DNA of 64,000 nt from an uncultured Lachnospiraceae bacterium. Its GTDB lineage: Bacteria > Bacillota > Clostridia > Lachnospirales > Lachnospiraceae. The DNA lies in NCBI GenBank assembly GCA_910583895.1, contig CAJTYJ010000001.1:1-64000 (forward strand), in the 5' to 3' direction. The notes below the pieces were generated by a model, which saw nothing but the letters and a program-made list of their open reading frames with translations, was not told the DNA's origin and ran no database searches. Shown piece after piece: positions 49,560 through 57,187 of the stretch. Positions within the stretch are counted from its first letter, which is position 1. Each line of letters begins with the position of its first letter. Both the position numbers and the translations under genes were made by a program.

Positions 49560-50993
49560 ATGACCACAGACAGATACCAAAGCCCCTTATCCGAGCGCTA
49601 CGCCAGCAAAGAGATGCAGTACATCTTTTCTCCGGACAAAAAGTTTCGCACCTGGCGCCGCCTGTGGATCGCTCTTGCAGAGACCGAAAAAGAACTGGGC
49701 CTGCCCATCACAAAGGAGCAGATCGACGAGCTCAAAGCCCACGCCGAGGACATCAACTATGAAGTGGCGAAAGCCCGTGAAAAAGAAGTGCGCCATGATG
49801 TCATGTCCCATGTCTATGCCTATGGTGTCCAGTGTCCAAAGGCAAAAGGAATCATTCATCTGGGAGCGACTTCCTGCTATGTGGGAGACAATACCGATAT
49901 CATCGTTATGACCGAGGCTTTGCGCCTGGTGAAAAAAAAGCTGGTGAATGTCATTGCAGAACTGGCGAAGTTTGCAGAAGAATATCGATCTCTTCCGACC
50001 CTCGCCTTCACCCATTTTCAGCCGGCGCAGCCCACGACCGTGGGGAAGCGGGCGTCTCTTTGGCTGCAGGAATTCTGCATGGATCTGGAAGATCTGGAAT
50101 ATGTGCTTGGCACCATGAAGCTTCTGGGCTCCAAAGGAACCACCGGCACGCAGGCCAGCTTTTTGGAACTCTTTGAAGGAGATCAAAAGACCATCGACCG
50201 GATTGATCCCATGATTGCAGAGAAGATGGGATTTTCAGCCTGCGTGCCCGTATCCGGTCAGACGTATTCCCGCAAGACGGACACCCGTGTGCTGAATGTG
50301 CTTGCAGGCATTGCGGCCACGGCCCATAAGATGTCCAACGACATTCGTCTTCTGCAGCATTTAAAAGAAGTGGAAGAGCCTTTTGAGAAATCTCAGATCG
50401 GTTCCTCCGCCATGGCCTATAAACGAAATCCCATGCGCAGCGAGCGCATCGCATCTCTCTCCAGATATGTGATGATCGACGCGCTGAATCCGGCGGTTAC
50501 TTCCGCCACCCAGTGGTTTGAGCGGACGCTGGACGACTCTGCCAATAAGCGTCTGTCCATACCGGAAGGATTTCTCGCCATTGACGGGATTTTGGATCTG
50601 TGCCTGAATGTGGTGGATGGTCTGGTGGTTTATCCGAAAGTGATCGAGAAGCGTCTCATGAGCGAGCTGCCCTTCATGGCTACGGAAAATATTATGATGG
50701 ACGCGGTGAAAGCGGGCGGAGACCGGCAGGAGCTCCATGAGAAGATCCGGACGCTTTCCATGGAGGCAGGAAGAAACGTAAAGGAAAACGGGAAAGAGAA
50801 TAACCTGCTGGAGCTGATCGCAGAGGATCCAGCATTTAACATGACCATGGAAGATCTGCAGGCATGTATGGAGCCGTCACGCTATGTGGGCCGAAGTGCG
50901 GAGCAGGTAGAGGCATTTTTGACACAGGTGGTGAATCCGGTCCTGGAAGCGAATCGGGAACTTCTGGGGATGAAGGCGGACATTCACGTATAG
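49560..50993 (+). CDS. purB: Adenylosuccinate lyase
   Basis: 477 residues. The fumarase/aspartase-superfamily blocks are present: HDVMSHVYAYG, HLGATSCYVGDNTD with the catalytic His region, FTHFQPAQPTTVGKRA and the signature loop EKSQIGSSAMAYKRNPMRSE (Ser nucleophile loop). It removes fumarate from SAICAR and from adenylosuccinate. Length and ending suit the longer Lachnospiraceae/animal-type PurB rather than the ~430-residue B. subtilis type. It is separated by eight bases from the CmpB-like gene. Confidence 0.97.
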   Translation: MTTDRYQSPLSERYASKEMQYIFSPDKKFRTWRRLWIALAETEKELGLPITKEQIDELKAHAEDINYEVAKAREKEVRHDVMSHVYAYGVQCPKAKGIIHLGATSCYVGDNTDIIVMTEALRLVKKKLVNVIAELAKFAEEYRSLPTLAFTHFQPAQPTTVGKRASLWLQEFCMDLEDLEYVLGTMKLLGSKGTTGTQASFLELFEGDQKTIDRIDPMIAEKMGFSACVPVSGQTYSRKTDTRVLNVLAGIAATAHKMSNDIRLLQHLKEVEEPFEKSQIGSSAMAYKRNPMRSERIASLSRYVMIDALNPAVTSATQWFERTLDDSANKRLSIPEGFLAIDGILDLCLNVVDGLVVYPKVIEKRLMSELPFMATENIMMDAVKAGGDRQELHEKIRTLSMEAGRNVKENGKENNLLELIAEDPAFNMTMEDLQACMEPSRYVGRSAEQVEAFLTQVVNPVLEANRELLGMKADIHV

Positions 50994-51001
50994 GAAGTTA
51001 T

Positions 51002-51853
51002 ATGTACAGTTATCATTTTCGGGAATGGCTGTCCTTTTTCTACTTTTACTGTATCTTCGGCTGGTGCTTTGAATCCACATATGTGTCCTTTAAGGAACGG
51101 CATCTGACGAACCGGGGGTTCCTAAAGGGCCCCTGGCTTCCGCTGTACGGAAGCGGAGCGATCCTGGTGCTGTGGCTTACCCTTCCGTTTCAGGAGACGC
51201 CGGTGCTGGTCTATGTGGTGGGGGCTCTTGGCGCGACGGTGCTGGAATATGTGACCGGTGAAACCATGGTCCGGCTGTTCCGGGTCCGGTACTGGGATTA
51301 CAGCAGCCAGAAGCTTCAGTACCGGGGCCATATCTGCCTGAGTTCCACCATTGCCTGGGGCTTCTTAAGCCTTCTGATGGTTTATGTGGTGCATAAGCCG
51401 GTGGAGCAGTTTATCTTCTGGATGCATGAAGAAGCGGTGGCAGTGCTGACGTTTGGGATCACCGTCTGTATGGTGCATGATTTCAGCAGCGCCTTCCGGG
51501 AAGCCATGGATCTGCGCGCAATGCTGATCCAGGCAGAACAGCTCTGTGCGGAGCTTGAACAGCGGGCGGCGGAGAAAAAGCGGCTTCTGGAAGCGGCGGC
51601 GGTCTTTGCAAAGGCGGCGGTCGAAGAACGACTGGAAGAACGGCGGGAACGTGCGGAGCGGTCAAAGGAACAGCTTCTTCTGAAATTGGAGGCGGAGATT
51701 TGTCAGCTTCAGGACCGGCAGGAGCAGCTGAAAGAACGCGTGGAAGAGAAGGCGGCGCGTCTGCTGCTGGGCAATCCAGGCTCCCGGTTTATGACGGCTT
51801 TGGACAATGCCGGAGAGATCCGTGAACGGATCCAAAAGCGAAGAAAGAAATAA
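51002..51853 (+). CDS. CmpB-type putative ABC-transporter permease (DUF1113-like)
   Basis: 283 residues from the ATG at 51002 with AGGAAG five bases upstream; the frame extends back to 50864 inside purB but is not coding there. The N-terminal ~165 residues have about five transmembrane helices with the characteristic FYFYCIFGWCFESTYVS, NRGFLKGPWLPLYGSGA, EYVTGETMVRLF and YWDYSSQ motifs of this family. The last ~115 residues form a long charged coiled coil, which is unusually long for the family. Function is unknown; the ABC-transporter name is historical. It is probably co-transcribed with purC-purB. Confidence 0.85.
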   Translation: MYSYHFREWLSFFYFYCIFGWCFESTYVSFKERHLTNRGFLKGPWLPLYGSGAILVLWLTLPFQETPVLVYVVGALGATVLEYVTGETMVRLFRVRYWDYSSQKLQYRGHICLSSTIAWGFLSLLMVYVVHKPVEQFIFWMHEEAVAVLTFGITVCMVHDFSSAFREAMDLRAMLIQAEQLCAELEQRAAEKKRLLEAAAVFAKAAVEERLEERRERAERSKEQLLLKLEAEICQLQDRQEQLKERVEEKAARLLLGNPGSRFMTALDNAGEIRERIQKRRKK

Positions 51854-51861
51854 CATATGCG

Positions 51862-51904
51862 GCTGCCGCAGAACACGAAGGTTGTTTTGCGGCAGCTTTC
51901 TTTC
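51862..51904 (+). terminator. Terminator of the purine/CmpB operon
   Basis: GCTGCCGCA (51862-51870) pairs with TGCGGCAGC (51888-51896), followed by TTTCTTTC. Confidence 0.8.
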
Positions 51905-51927
51905 ACAAAATTTTCACATATTTATGC

Positions 51928-51956
51928 TTGACATTGTTAGAAATCTAACTTATAAT
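51928..51956 (+). promoter_or_regulatory. Promoter of the MarR/ABC exporter operon
   Basis: TTGACA (51928-51933), 17 bases and TATAAT (51951-51956): a perfect sigma-A consensus, which a bound repressor would need to hold down. Confidence 0.85.
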
Positions 51957-51972
51957 CTGTTAGAAATCTAAC
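51936..51972. promoter_or_regulatory. Twin MarR operators
   Basis: Two identical, perfectly palindromic 14-mers GTTAGAAATCTAAC lie at 51936-51949 (in the spacer) and 51959-51972 (just after the -10). Centres are 23 bp apart, about two helical turns. Position and symmetry fit a dimeric MarR repressor encoded by the first gene of this operon (autoregulation). Confidence 0.8.
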
Positions 51973-52009
51973 AAACAGTCCAGCTAAGAAAGGTCAAGTG
52001 CCTAAAAGC

Positions 52010-52042
52010 GACTTTACTCTTTAGAGCTGTCGCGCAGCGACT
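52010..52042 (+). repeat. 33-bp direct repeat, copy 1, in the MarR leader
   Basis: Identical to 52128-52160. Its 3' part contains the small hairpin GTCGC-GCA-GCGAC. Confidence 0.9.
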
Positions 52043-52064
52043 TGAAATAGTCGCGAAGGCGCAT

Positions 52065-52108
52065 GAGAGGAACTTTTATGAGCGCCCTTCCGAATAAAAG
52101 TTTCTCTC
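52065..52108 (+). other. Strong hairpin between the two 33-bp repeats
   Basis: Arms 52065-52079 and 52094-52108 form a 15-bp stem with a single G-U pair and a 14-base loop. No T-run follows, so it is not a simple terminator. A further GCGACT/AGTCGC stem overlaps the end of repeat copy 1 (52037-52054). Confidence 0.85.
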
Positions 52109-52127
52109 GTTCAAGTTGTGCCGAAGT

Positions 52128-52160
52128 GACTTTACTCTTTAGAGCTGTCGCGCAGCGACT
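52128..52160 (+). repeat. 33-bp direct repeat, copy 2, in the MarR leader
   Basis: Perfect copy of 52010-52042, 118 bases downstream, ending eight bases before the AGGAGG of the MarR gene. Confidence 0.9.
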
Positions 52161-52180
52161 ACAAATAGGAGGACAGACAG

Positions 52181-52627
52181 GTGAAAGAAAATTTCTATCC
52201 CATGCGGGCCGTGGCCAACTTAAACTGCGTCTGGCATCGGGTCCTGGAAAAGCAGATGGCAGATCTGGGTTTAAGTTCCATTCAGAGCCGGGTACTGGGT
52301 TATCTGTACTTCCAGCTTCGGGAAAACAAAAGCGTGTTTCAAAAGGAGCTGGAACAGGAGTTTAAGATCCGCAGATCTTCTGTGACCAGCGTGATACAGA
52401 TTCTGGAAAAGAAGGGGCTGGTGCGGCGGATCGGGGTGCCGGGGGATGCAAGAAGAAAGGAACTGATGCTGACAGAGCAGGGAATTGCAGTGCAGAAAAC
52501 TGTTCTGGAACGTCTGGAATGTCTGGAGAAGATGGTGATGGAAATCCTTGATCAGGAGGAGCGGCAGATCTGGTTTTCCTGTATCCGAAAAATAGAGGCT
52601 GAACTTGAGGAGGCAGAATATGATTAA
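52181..52627 (+). CDS. MarR-family transcriptional regulator
   Basis: 148 residues from a GTG start with AGGAGG seven bases upstream. The winged helix-turn-helix is in residues ~35-100: LGYLYFQLRENKSVFQKELEQEFKI, RRSSVTSVIQILEKKGLVRRI (recognition helix) and GDARRKELMLTEQG (wing). N- and C-terminal helices provide the dimer. It probably represses its own operon through the palindromes at 51936-51972 and releases on binding a small, perhaps toxic, ligand. It overlaps the exporter gene by eight bases. Confidence 0.93.
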   Translation: MKENFYPMRAVANLNCVWHRVLEKQMADLGLSSIQSRVLGYLYFQLRENKSVFQKELEQEFKIRRSSVTSVIQILEKKGLVRRIGVPGDARRKELMLTEQGIAVQKTVLERLECLEKMVMEILDQEERQIWFSCIRKIEAELEEAEYD

Positions 52628-54356
52628 GAGACTGACAGCACATATCGGAGAATTTAAACGGGATACAATCCTGGCCCCGGCAAGCGTCATAATCGAGGTG
52701 GTTTTGGAAGTACTGCTGCCGGTTCTGATGGCTTCGGTCATCGATCAGGGTGTGGAAGCAGGAAATATGAACTATGTGGTGAAGATGGGAGTGCTTATGC
52801 TTGTGGTGGCCATGCTTTCTCTTCTGGCGGGCACTTTGTCCGGCATCTTCGCGGCAAAAGCGTCCATGGGATTCGGGCGCAATCTAAGAAAGGCCATGTA
52901 CGACAATATTCAGGATTTTGCATTCCGGAATATCGATCGTTTTTCCACAGCAGGACTGGTGACCCGGATGACGACGGATGTGACCAATGTGCAGAATGCG
53001 TTTCAGATGATCATAAGGATGTTCGTGCGCGCACCGATCATGATGGTGTCGGCCTTGTTCATGTGTGTGACCATCAGTCCAAAACTGTCGCTGATCTTTC
53101 TGGCGGCGCTTGTATTTCTGGGGTGTGTGCTGGCCTTTATCATCAGTCGGGCATTTCCCATCTTTGATGAGATGTTCAAAGGATATGACCGGCTCAATGC
53201 CAGCGTGCAGGAGAACCTGACCGGGATCCGGGTGGTGAAGGCCTATGTCCGGGAGGATCATGAGCGGGAAAAATTCCGGGGAGCCACAAAGAATCTGAAA
53301 GACTTAAGCGTCCATGCAGAGCGGCTGGTGGTCATGAATCAGCCGGTGATGCAGTTTACGGTCTATACATGCATTATGCTGGTGTCCTGGTTTGGAGCAA
53401 AGCTGATCGTGGTGGACGGAACCATGACCACCGGGCAGCTGATGAGCCTTTTCACTTATACCATGCAGATCCTGATGAGCCTGATGATGATCTCCATGAT
53501 CTTCGTCATGACGACCATGGCCCGCTCTTCGGCGGAGCGTATCGTGGAGGTGCTGGATGAGAAAAGTACACTGACCGATCCGAAGCATTCGGTTCTGGAA
53601 GTGGAGGATGGATCCATCCGGTTTGATCATGTGAACTTTTCCTACAGCGACGATGCTGAAAAATGCGTGCTGCGGGATGTGAATATCCAGATCCGCGCAG
53701 GAGAGACCATCGGTATCATCGGCGGAACCGGAAGCTCCAAGTCCACACTGGTGCAGCTGATTCCGAGACTCTACGATGTGCTGGACGGATCCGTGACGGT
53801 AAGCGGCCATGATGTGCGGGAATACCGGATCGAGACCCTCAGAAACGCCGTGTCCATGGTGCTGCAGAAAAATGTGCTCTTTTCCGGGACGATTCTGGAG
53901 AACTTAAGATGGGGAAATAAAGAGGCCACGGAAGAGGAGTGCCGCCACGCCTGCGAGCTGGCCCAGGCCCACGAATTTATCGAGAAAATGCCGGAAGGCT
54001 ACCATACGTATATCGAACAGGGAGGGACCAACGTATCCGGCGGGCAGAAGCAGCGGCTCTGCATTGCCAGGGCTCTTCTGAAGAAGCCGAAGATCCTGAT
54101 CCTGGACGATTCCACCAGTGCGGTGGATACAAAGACCGACTCTCTGATCCGGAAGGCATTTGCAGAGGAAATTCCGGATACGACGAAGCTGATCATCGCC
54201 CAGAGGATCTCGTCTGTCCAGGATGCAGACCGGATCCTGGTTCTGGATCAGGGAGCTGTCGTGGGATTCGCAACCCACGAGGAGCTGTTGAAGGACAACG
54301 ACATCTATCGTGACATTTATGAACTGCAGCAGAAAGGAGCGGATTTTGATGAGTAA
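52620..54356 (+). CDS. Heterodimeric ABC exporter subunit with degenerate ATP site
   Basis: 578 residues from the ATG at 52620 (GAGGAGG six bases upstream; a TTG at 52605 is less likely). Six transmembrane helices (~15-310) precede the nucleotide-binding domain: Walker A GGTGSSKSTLVQ, Q-loop VLQKNVLFSG, signature NVSGGQKQRLCIARAL and Walker B ILILDDSTSAVD. The catalytic Glu after Walker B is replaced by D497, as in the non-hydrolysing subunit of TM287/288, LmrCD and BmrCD-type exporters. The partner is encoded immediately downstream. Substrates of such pairs are typically drugs, lipids or peptides; here unknown. Confidence 0.95.
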   Translation: MIKRLTAHIGEFKRDTILAPASVIIEVVLEVLLPVLMASVIDQGVEAGNMNYVVKMGVLMLVVAMLSLLAGTLSGIFAAKASMGFGRNLRKAMYDNIQDFAFRNIDRFSTAGLVTRMTTDVTNVQNAFQMIIRMFVRAPIMMVSALFMCVTISPKLSLIFLAALVFLGCVLAFIISRAFPIFDEMFKGYDRLNASVQENLTGIRVVKAYVREDHEREKFRGATKNLKDLSVHAERLVVMNQPVMQFTVYTCIMLVSWFGAKLIVVDGTMTTGQLMSLFTYTMQILMSLMMISMIFVMTTMARSSAERIVEVLDEKSTLTDPKHSVLEVEDGSIRFDHVNFSYSDDAEKCVLRDVNIQIRAGETIGIIGGTGSSKSTLVQLIPRLYDVLDGSVTVSGHDVREYRIETLRNAVSMVLQKNVLFSGTILENLRWGNKEATEEECRHACELAQAHEFIEKMPEGYHTYIEQGGTNVSGGQKQRLCIARALLKKPKILILDDSTSAVDTKTDSLIRKAFAEEIPDTTKLIIAQRISSVQDADRILVLDQGAVVGFATHEELLKDNDIYRDIYELQQKGADFDE

Positions 54357-56271
54357 TCCAAGAACAGTCAGAGGGTCCGGCGCCCGGGGGATGCAGGGCG
54401 GACGGGGAAGCCGGAATCCGGGAAAGACCTTAAAGCGCCTGCTGGCCTATATCTGGAAAGATTATAAGCTCCACTGTCTGGTGGTGGCGGTCAGCATTGC
54501 CGTCAGTTCCCTAACCGGGGTAATTGGAAATCTGTTTCTCCGAAGTCTGATCGACGACTATATTCTGCCATTTCTGGGAGCGAAGGATCCAAGTTTTGCC
54601 CCGCTGCTTCACGCACTGTTGATCATGGCCTGTATCTATTACGCAGGTACAGCGGCAACCTTCCTCTATGCAAGGCTGATGATCGTCATCACTCAGGGAA
54701 CTTTGAAGGAAATCCGGGATGAGATGTTCACCCATATGGAGCGTCTTCCCATTAAATATTTTGATACCCATGTCCATGGCGACATCATGAGCTGCTATAC
54801 CAATGATACAGATACACTGAGGCAGATGATCAGTCAGAGTATTCCGCAGATGCTAAGCTCTTCTATCACCATCATCAGTACCTTTGTGTCCATGCTGGTC
54901 TTAAGTGTGCCGCTGACGGCTCTGATCGTCCTTATGGTAGTGGTCATGGTGAGCGCCGTACGCTTTATCGGCGGCAGAAGCGGGATGTATTTTATACGCC
55001 AGCAGAAATCCCTTGGTGCACTCAATGGCTACATTGAGGAGATGATGGAAGGGCAGAAGGTGGTCAAGGTCTTCTGTCATGAGGCAGAGTCCAGGGAGAA
55101 ATTCGATGAGCTGAATGAGGAGCTGTTCCACAGCGCGAAAAATGCTAATACTTTTGCCAATATCCTCATGCCGGTCATGGCAAATCTGGGAAATATCAAT
55201 TATGTGCTGACTCTGGGAGTCGGTGCGGTGTTTGCCATCAATGGTATCGGCGGCCTGACCCTGGGAGCGCTGGCATCCTTTCTGCAGCTGACCAGAAGCT
55301 TTAACATGCCCATCACGCAGGTATCTCAGCAGTTTAATTCCATCATCATGGCGCTGGCAGGAGCGGAGCGGATCTTTGACCTTCTGGATGAGCCGGAGGA
55401 AGTGGATGACGGGTATGTCACCCTGGTCCATGTGACCGAGGAGCCGGACGGCACCTTAAAAGAATCAAAAGAACGGACCGGGATCTGGGCGTGGAAACAT
55501 CCCCATAAGGCGGAAGGAACCATCACCTATAAGAAGCTGGAGGGGGATGTGGTGCTGGACGGCGTGGACTTTGGATATACGGATGACAAGATTGTTCTTC
55601 ATGACATCAAGATGTATGCCAACCCGGGAGAGAAGATCGCCTTTGTGGGCGCCACCGGTGCGGGCAAGACGACGATCACCAATCTGATCAACCGATTCTA
55701 CGACATTCAGGACGGTAAGGTCCGGTATGACGGCATCAACATTAACAAGATCAAGAAGCCGGATCTGCGCCGGTCTCTGGGGATTGTGCTGCAGGACACC
55801 CATCTTTTTACCGGAACCATCGCGGATAATATCCGGTATGGAAAGCTGAATGCCACAGAGGAAGAGGTGACAGCAGCGGCGAAGCTTGCCAACGCCCACT
55901 ACTTTATCACAAAGCTTCCTGATGGGTATGACACGATGCTAAGCGGGGACGGCACCAGTCTTTCTCAGGGAGAACGGCAGCTCTTGGCCATCGCCCGGGC
56001 AGCCATTGCGGATCCTCCGGTGCTGATCCTGGATGAGGCGACTTCCAGCATTGATACCCGGACAGAGACAATCGTGCAAAGAGGTATGGATCAGCTGATG
56101 AAAGGCAGGACGGTCTTCGTCATCGCCCACCGGCTGTCCACCATCAAGAACTCGGATGTGATCATGGTCCTGGATCAGGGCCGGATCATTGAGCGGGGCA
56201 ACCATGAGTCTTTGCTGGAAGAACGGGGAAGATATTATCAATTATACACGGGGGCATATGAACTGTCATGA
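54349..56271 (+). CDS. Heterodimeric ABC exporter subunit with canonical ATP site
   Basis: 640 residues from the ATG at 54349 (AAAGGAG upstream), overlapping the partner gene by eight bases. A Gly/Arg-rich N-terminal tail of ~30 residues leads into six transmembrane helices (~35-340). An insertion of ~40 residues lies between the membrane part and the nucleotide-binding domain. Walker A is GATGAGKTTITN, Q-loop VLQDTHLFTG, signature TSLSQGERQLLAIARA (a non-canonical SQGE form) and Walker B VLILDEATSSID with the catalytic Glu at E563, plus switch His in VIAHRLST. Together with the upstream subunit it forms one hydrolytic and one degenerate site. Confidence 0.95.
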   Translation: MSNPRTVRGSGARGMQGGRGSRNPGKTLKRLLAYIWKDYKLHCLVVAVSIAVSSLTGVIGNLFLRSLIDDYILPFLGAKDPSFAPLLHALLIMACIYYAGTAATFLYARLMIVITQGTLKEIRDEMFTHMERLPIKYFDTHVHGDIMSCYTNDTDTLRQMISQSIPQMLSSSITIISTFVSMLVLSVPLTALIVLMVVVMVSAVRFIGGRSGMYFIRQQKSLGALNGYIEEMMEGQKVVKVFCHEAESREKFDELNEELFHSAKNANTFANILMPVMANLGNINYVLTLGVGAVFAINGIGGLTLGALASFLQLTRSFNMPITQVSQQFNSIIMALAGAERIFDLLDEPEEVDDGYVTLVHVTEEPDGTLKESKERTGIWAWKHPHKAEGTITYKKLEGDVVLDGVDFGYTDDKIVLHDIKMYANPGEKIAFVGATGAGKTTITNLINRFYDIQDGKVRYDGININKIKKPDLRRSLGIVLQDTHLFTGTIADNIRYGKLNATEEEVTAAAKLANAHYFITKLPDGYDTMLSGDGTSLSQGERQLLAIARAAIADPPVLILDEATSSIDTRTETIVQRGMDQLMKGRTVFVIAHRLSTIKNSDVIMVLDQGRIIERGNHESLLEERGRYYQLYTGAYELS

Positions 56272-57020
56272 AAAAAGCAATCATTTTTGACCTGGACGGA
56301 ACTCTTCTGGATACTTTAGAAGATCTGGTGCTGAGCACCAATGCAGCCCTTTCCCGGTACGGATATCCGGAAAGGACTTTGGAGGAGGTCCGGCGGTTCG
56401 TGGGAAACGGGGCCGAAAGACTGATGCGGCAGGCAGTGCCCGGGGGTGAGGGAGATCCTCATCTTGGGGACTGTCTCCAGGCCTTCCGGGAGGACTATCA
56501 GGTGCGTATGAATGACCATACCAGACCTTATGAGGGGATCCTCAAGCTTCTTGGGAAGTTTTCCAAAGAGGGGGTTCCCATGGCGATCGTGTCCAACAAA
56601 CCGGATTTTGCAGTGAGGGAACTAAGCCAGAGATTTTTTGGGGATGTGATCCGGGTGGCCATCGGAGAGTCTGAAGGAATCCGGAGGAAGCCCTGGCCGG
56701 ACACGGTAAAGACTGCTGCCGGCAAACTTGGAGTAGAGCTTTCAGACTGTATTTACGCGGGGGACTCGGAGGTGGACCTCAAGACGGCGAAAAACTGTGG
56801 GATTCCCTGTGTATCGGTGACCTGGGGATTCCGGGAGCGGGAGTATCTCTTAAGTCTGGGGGCGGAATATATGGCGGACAGTCCAAAGGAGCTGTATGAG
56901 TGTTATTGTCTGCTCTGCGGCAATGCCGGACGCCTGGCGCGGGCAGATATTCCTTTCAGACCCCGCTTGCGCTTCGTGAGGGAACGCAGCGGTGCGAAGG
57001 GTGCAAAAGACGCACCCTAA
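56268..57020 (+). CDS. gph: Phosphoglycolate-phosphatase-like HAD hydrolase
   Basis: 250 residues, against ~215-220 for typical relatives. Motif I FDLDGTLLDTLEDL, motif II VSNKPDFAV, motif III Lys in RRKPWPDTV and motif IV YAGDSEVDLKTAKN with a helical C1 cap make it a Gph/PGP-type phosphatase (2-phosphoglycolate or related). It overlaps the ABC gene by four bases (ATGA). The last ~35 residues after SPKELYECY are basic and unlike the family, and their DNA is GC-rich and palindromic (a GGGTGC/GCACCC stem ends at the stop), suggesting a repeat has extended the reading frame. The gene symbol is by similarity only. Confidence 0.82.
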   Translation: MKKAIIFDLDGTLLDTLEDLVLSTNAALSRYGYPERTLEEVRRFVGNGAERLMRQAVPGGEGDPHLGDCLQAFREDYQVRMNDHTRPYEGILKLLGKFSKEGVPMAIVSNKPDFAVRELSQRFFGDVIRVAIGESEGIRRKPWPDTVKTAAGKLGVELSDCIYAGDSEVDLKTAKNCGIPCVSVTWGFREREYLLSLGAEYMADSPKELYECYCLLCGNAGRLARADIPFRPRLRFVRERSGAKGAKDAP

Positions 57021-57099
57021 GGACCGGCGCCTCTCAATGGATCATGCAGGAACATCTGTCTGCGCGGGCTGGGGCTGGCATCATATATAGATTATTTCA

Positions 57100-57128
57100 T
57101 TGTCAAACGCCGGGAAATGGTGTAAGAT
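57100..57128 (+). promoter_or_regulatory. Promoter of the EamA transporter gene
   Basis: TTGTCA (57100-57105), 17 bases, TAAGAT (57123-57128). Confidence 0.6.
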
Positions 57129-57137
57129 GCATATGTT

Positions 57138-57160
57138 GGTGCTGTGCGGTGCACAGCGCC
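57138..57160 (+). other. Leader hairpin at the EamA mRNA 5' end
   Basis: GGTGCTGTGC (57138-57147) pairs fully with GCACAGCGCC (57151-57160), one G-U, loop GGT. It begins at the predicted transcription start and has no T-run. Confidence 0.6.
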
Positions 57161-57187
57161 ATATTCATGTGATGAGGAGAATAAGAG

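Noticed and set aside
52010..52160. Possible CRISPR array from the 33-bp repeats
   Set aside because: Only two repeats, 85 bases between them, the interval is itself a hairpin, and there are no cas genes nearby.
52063..52365. 100-residue frame in the MarR leader
   Set aside because: It starts in the hairpin, overlaps the MarR gene out of frame and has no ribosome site.
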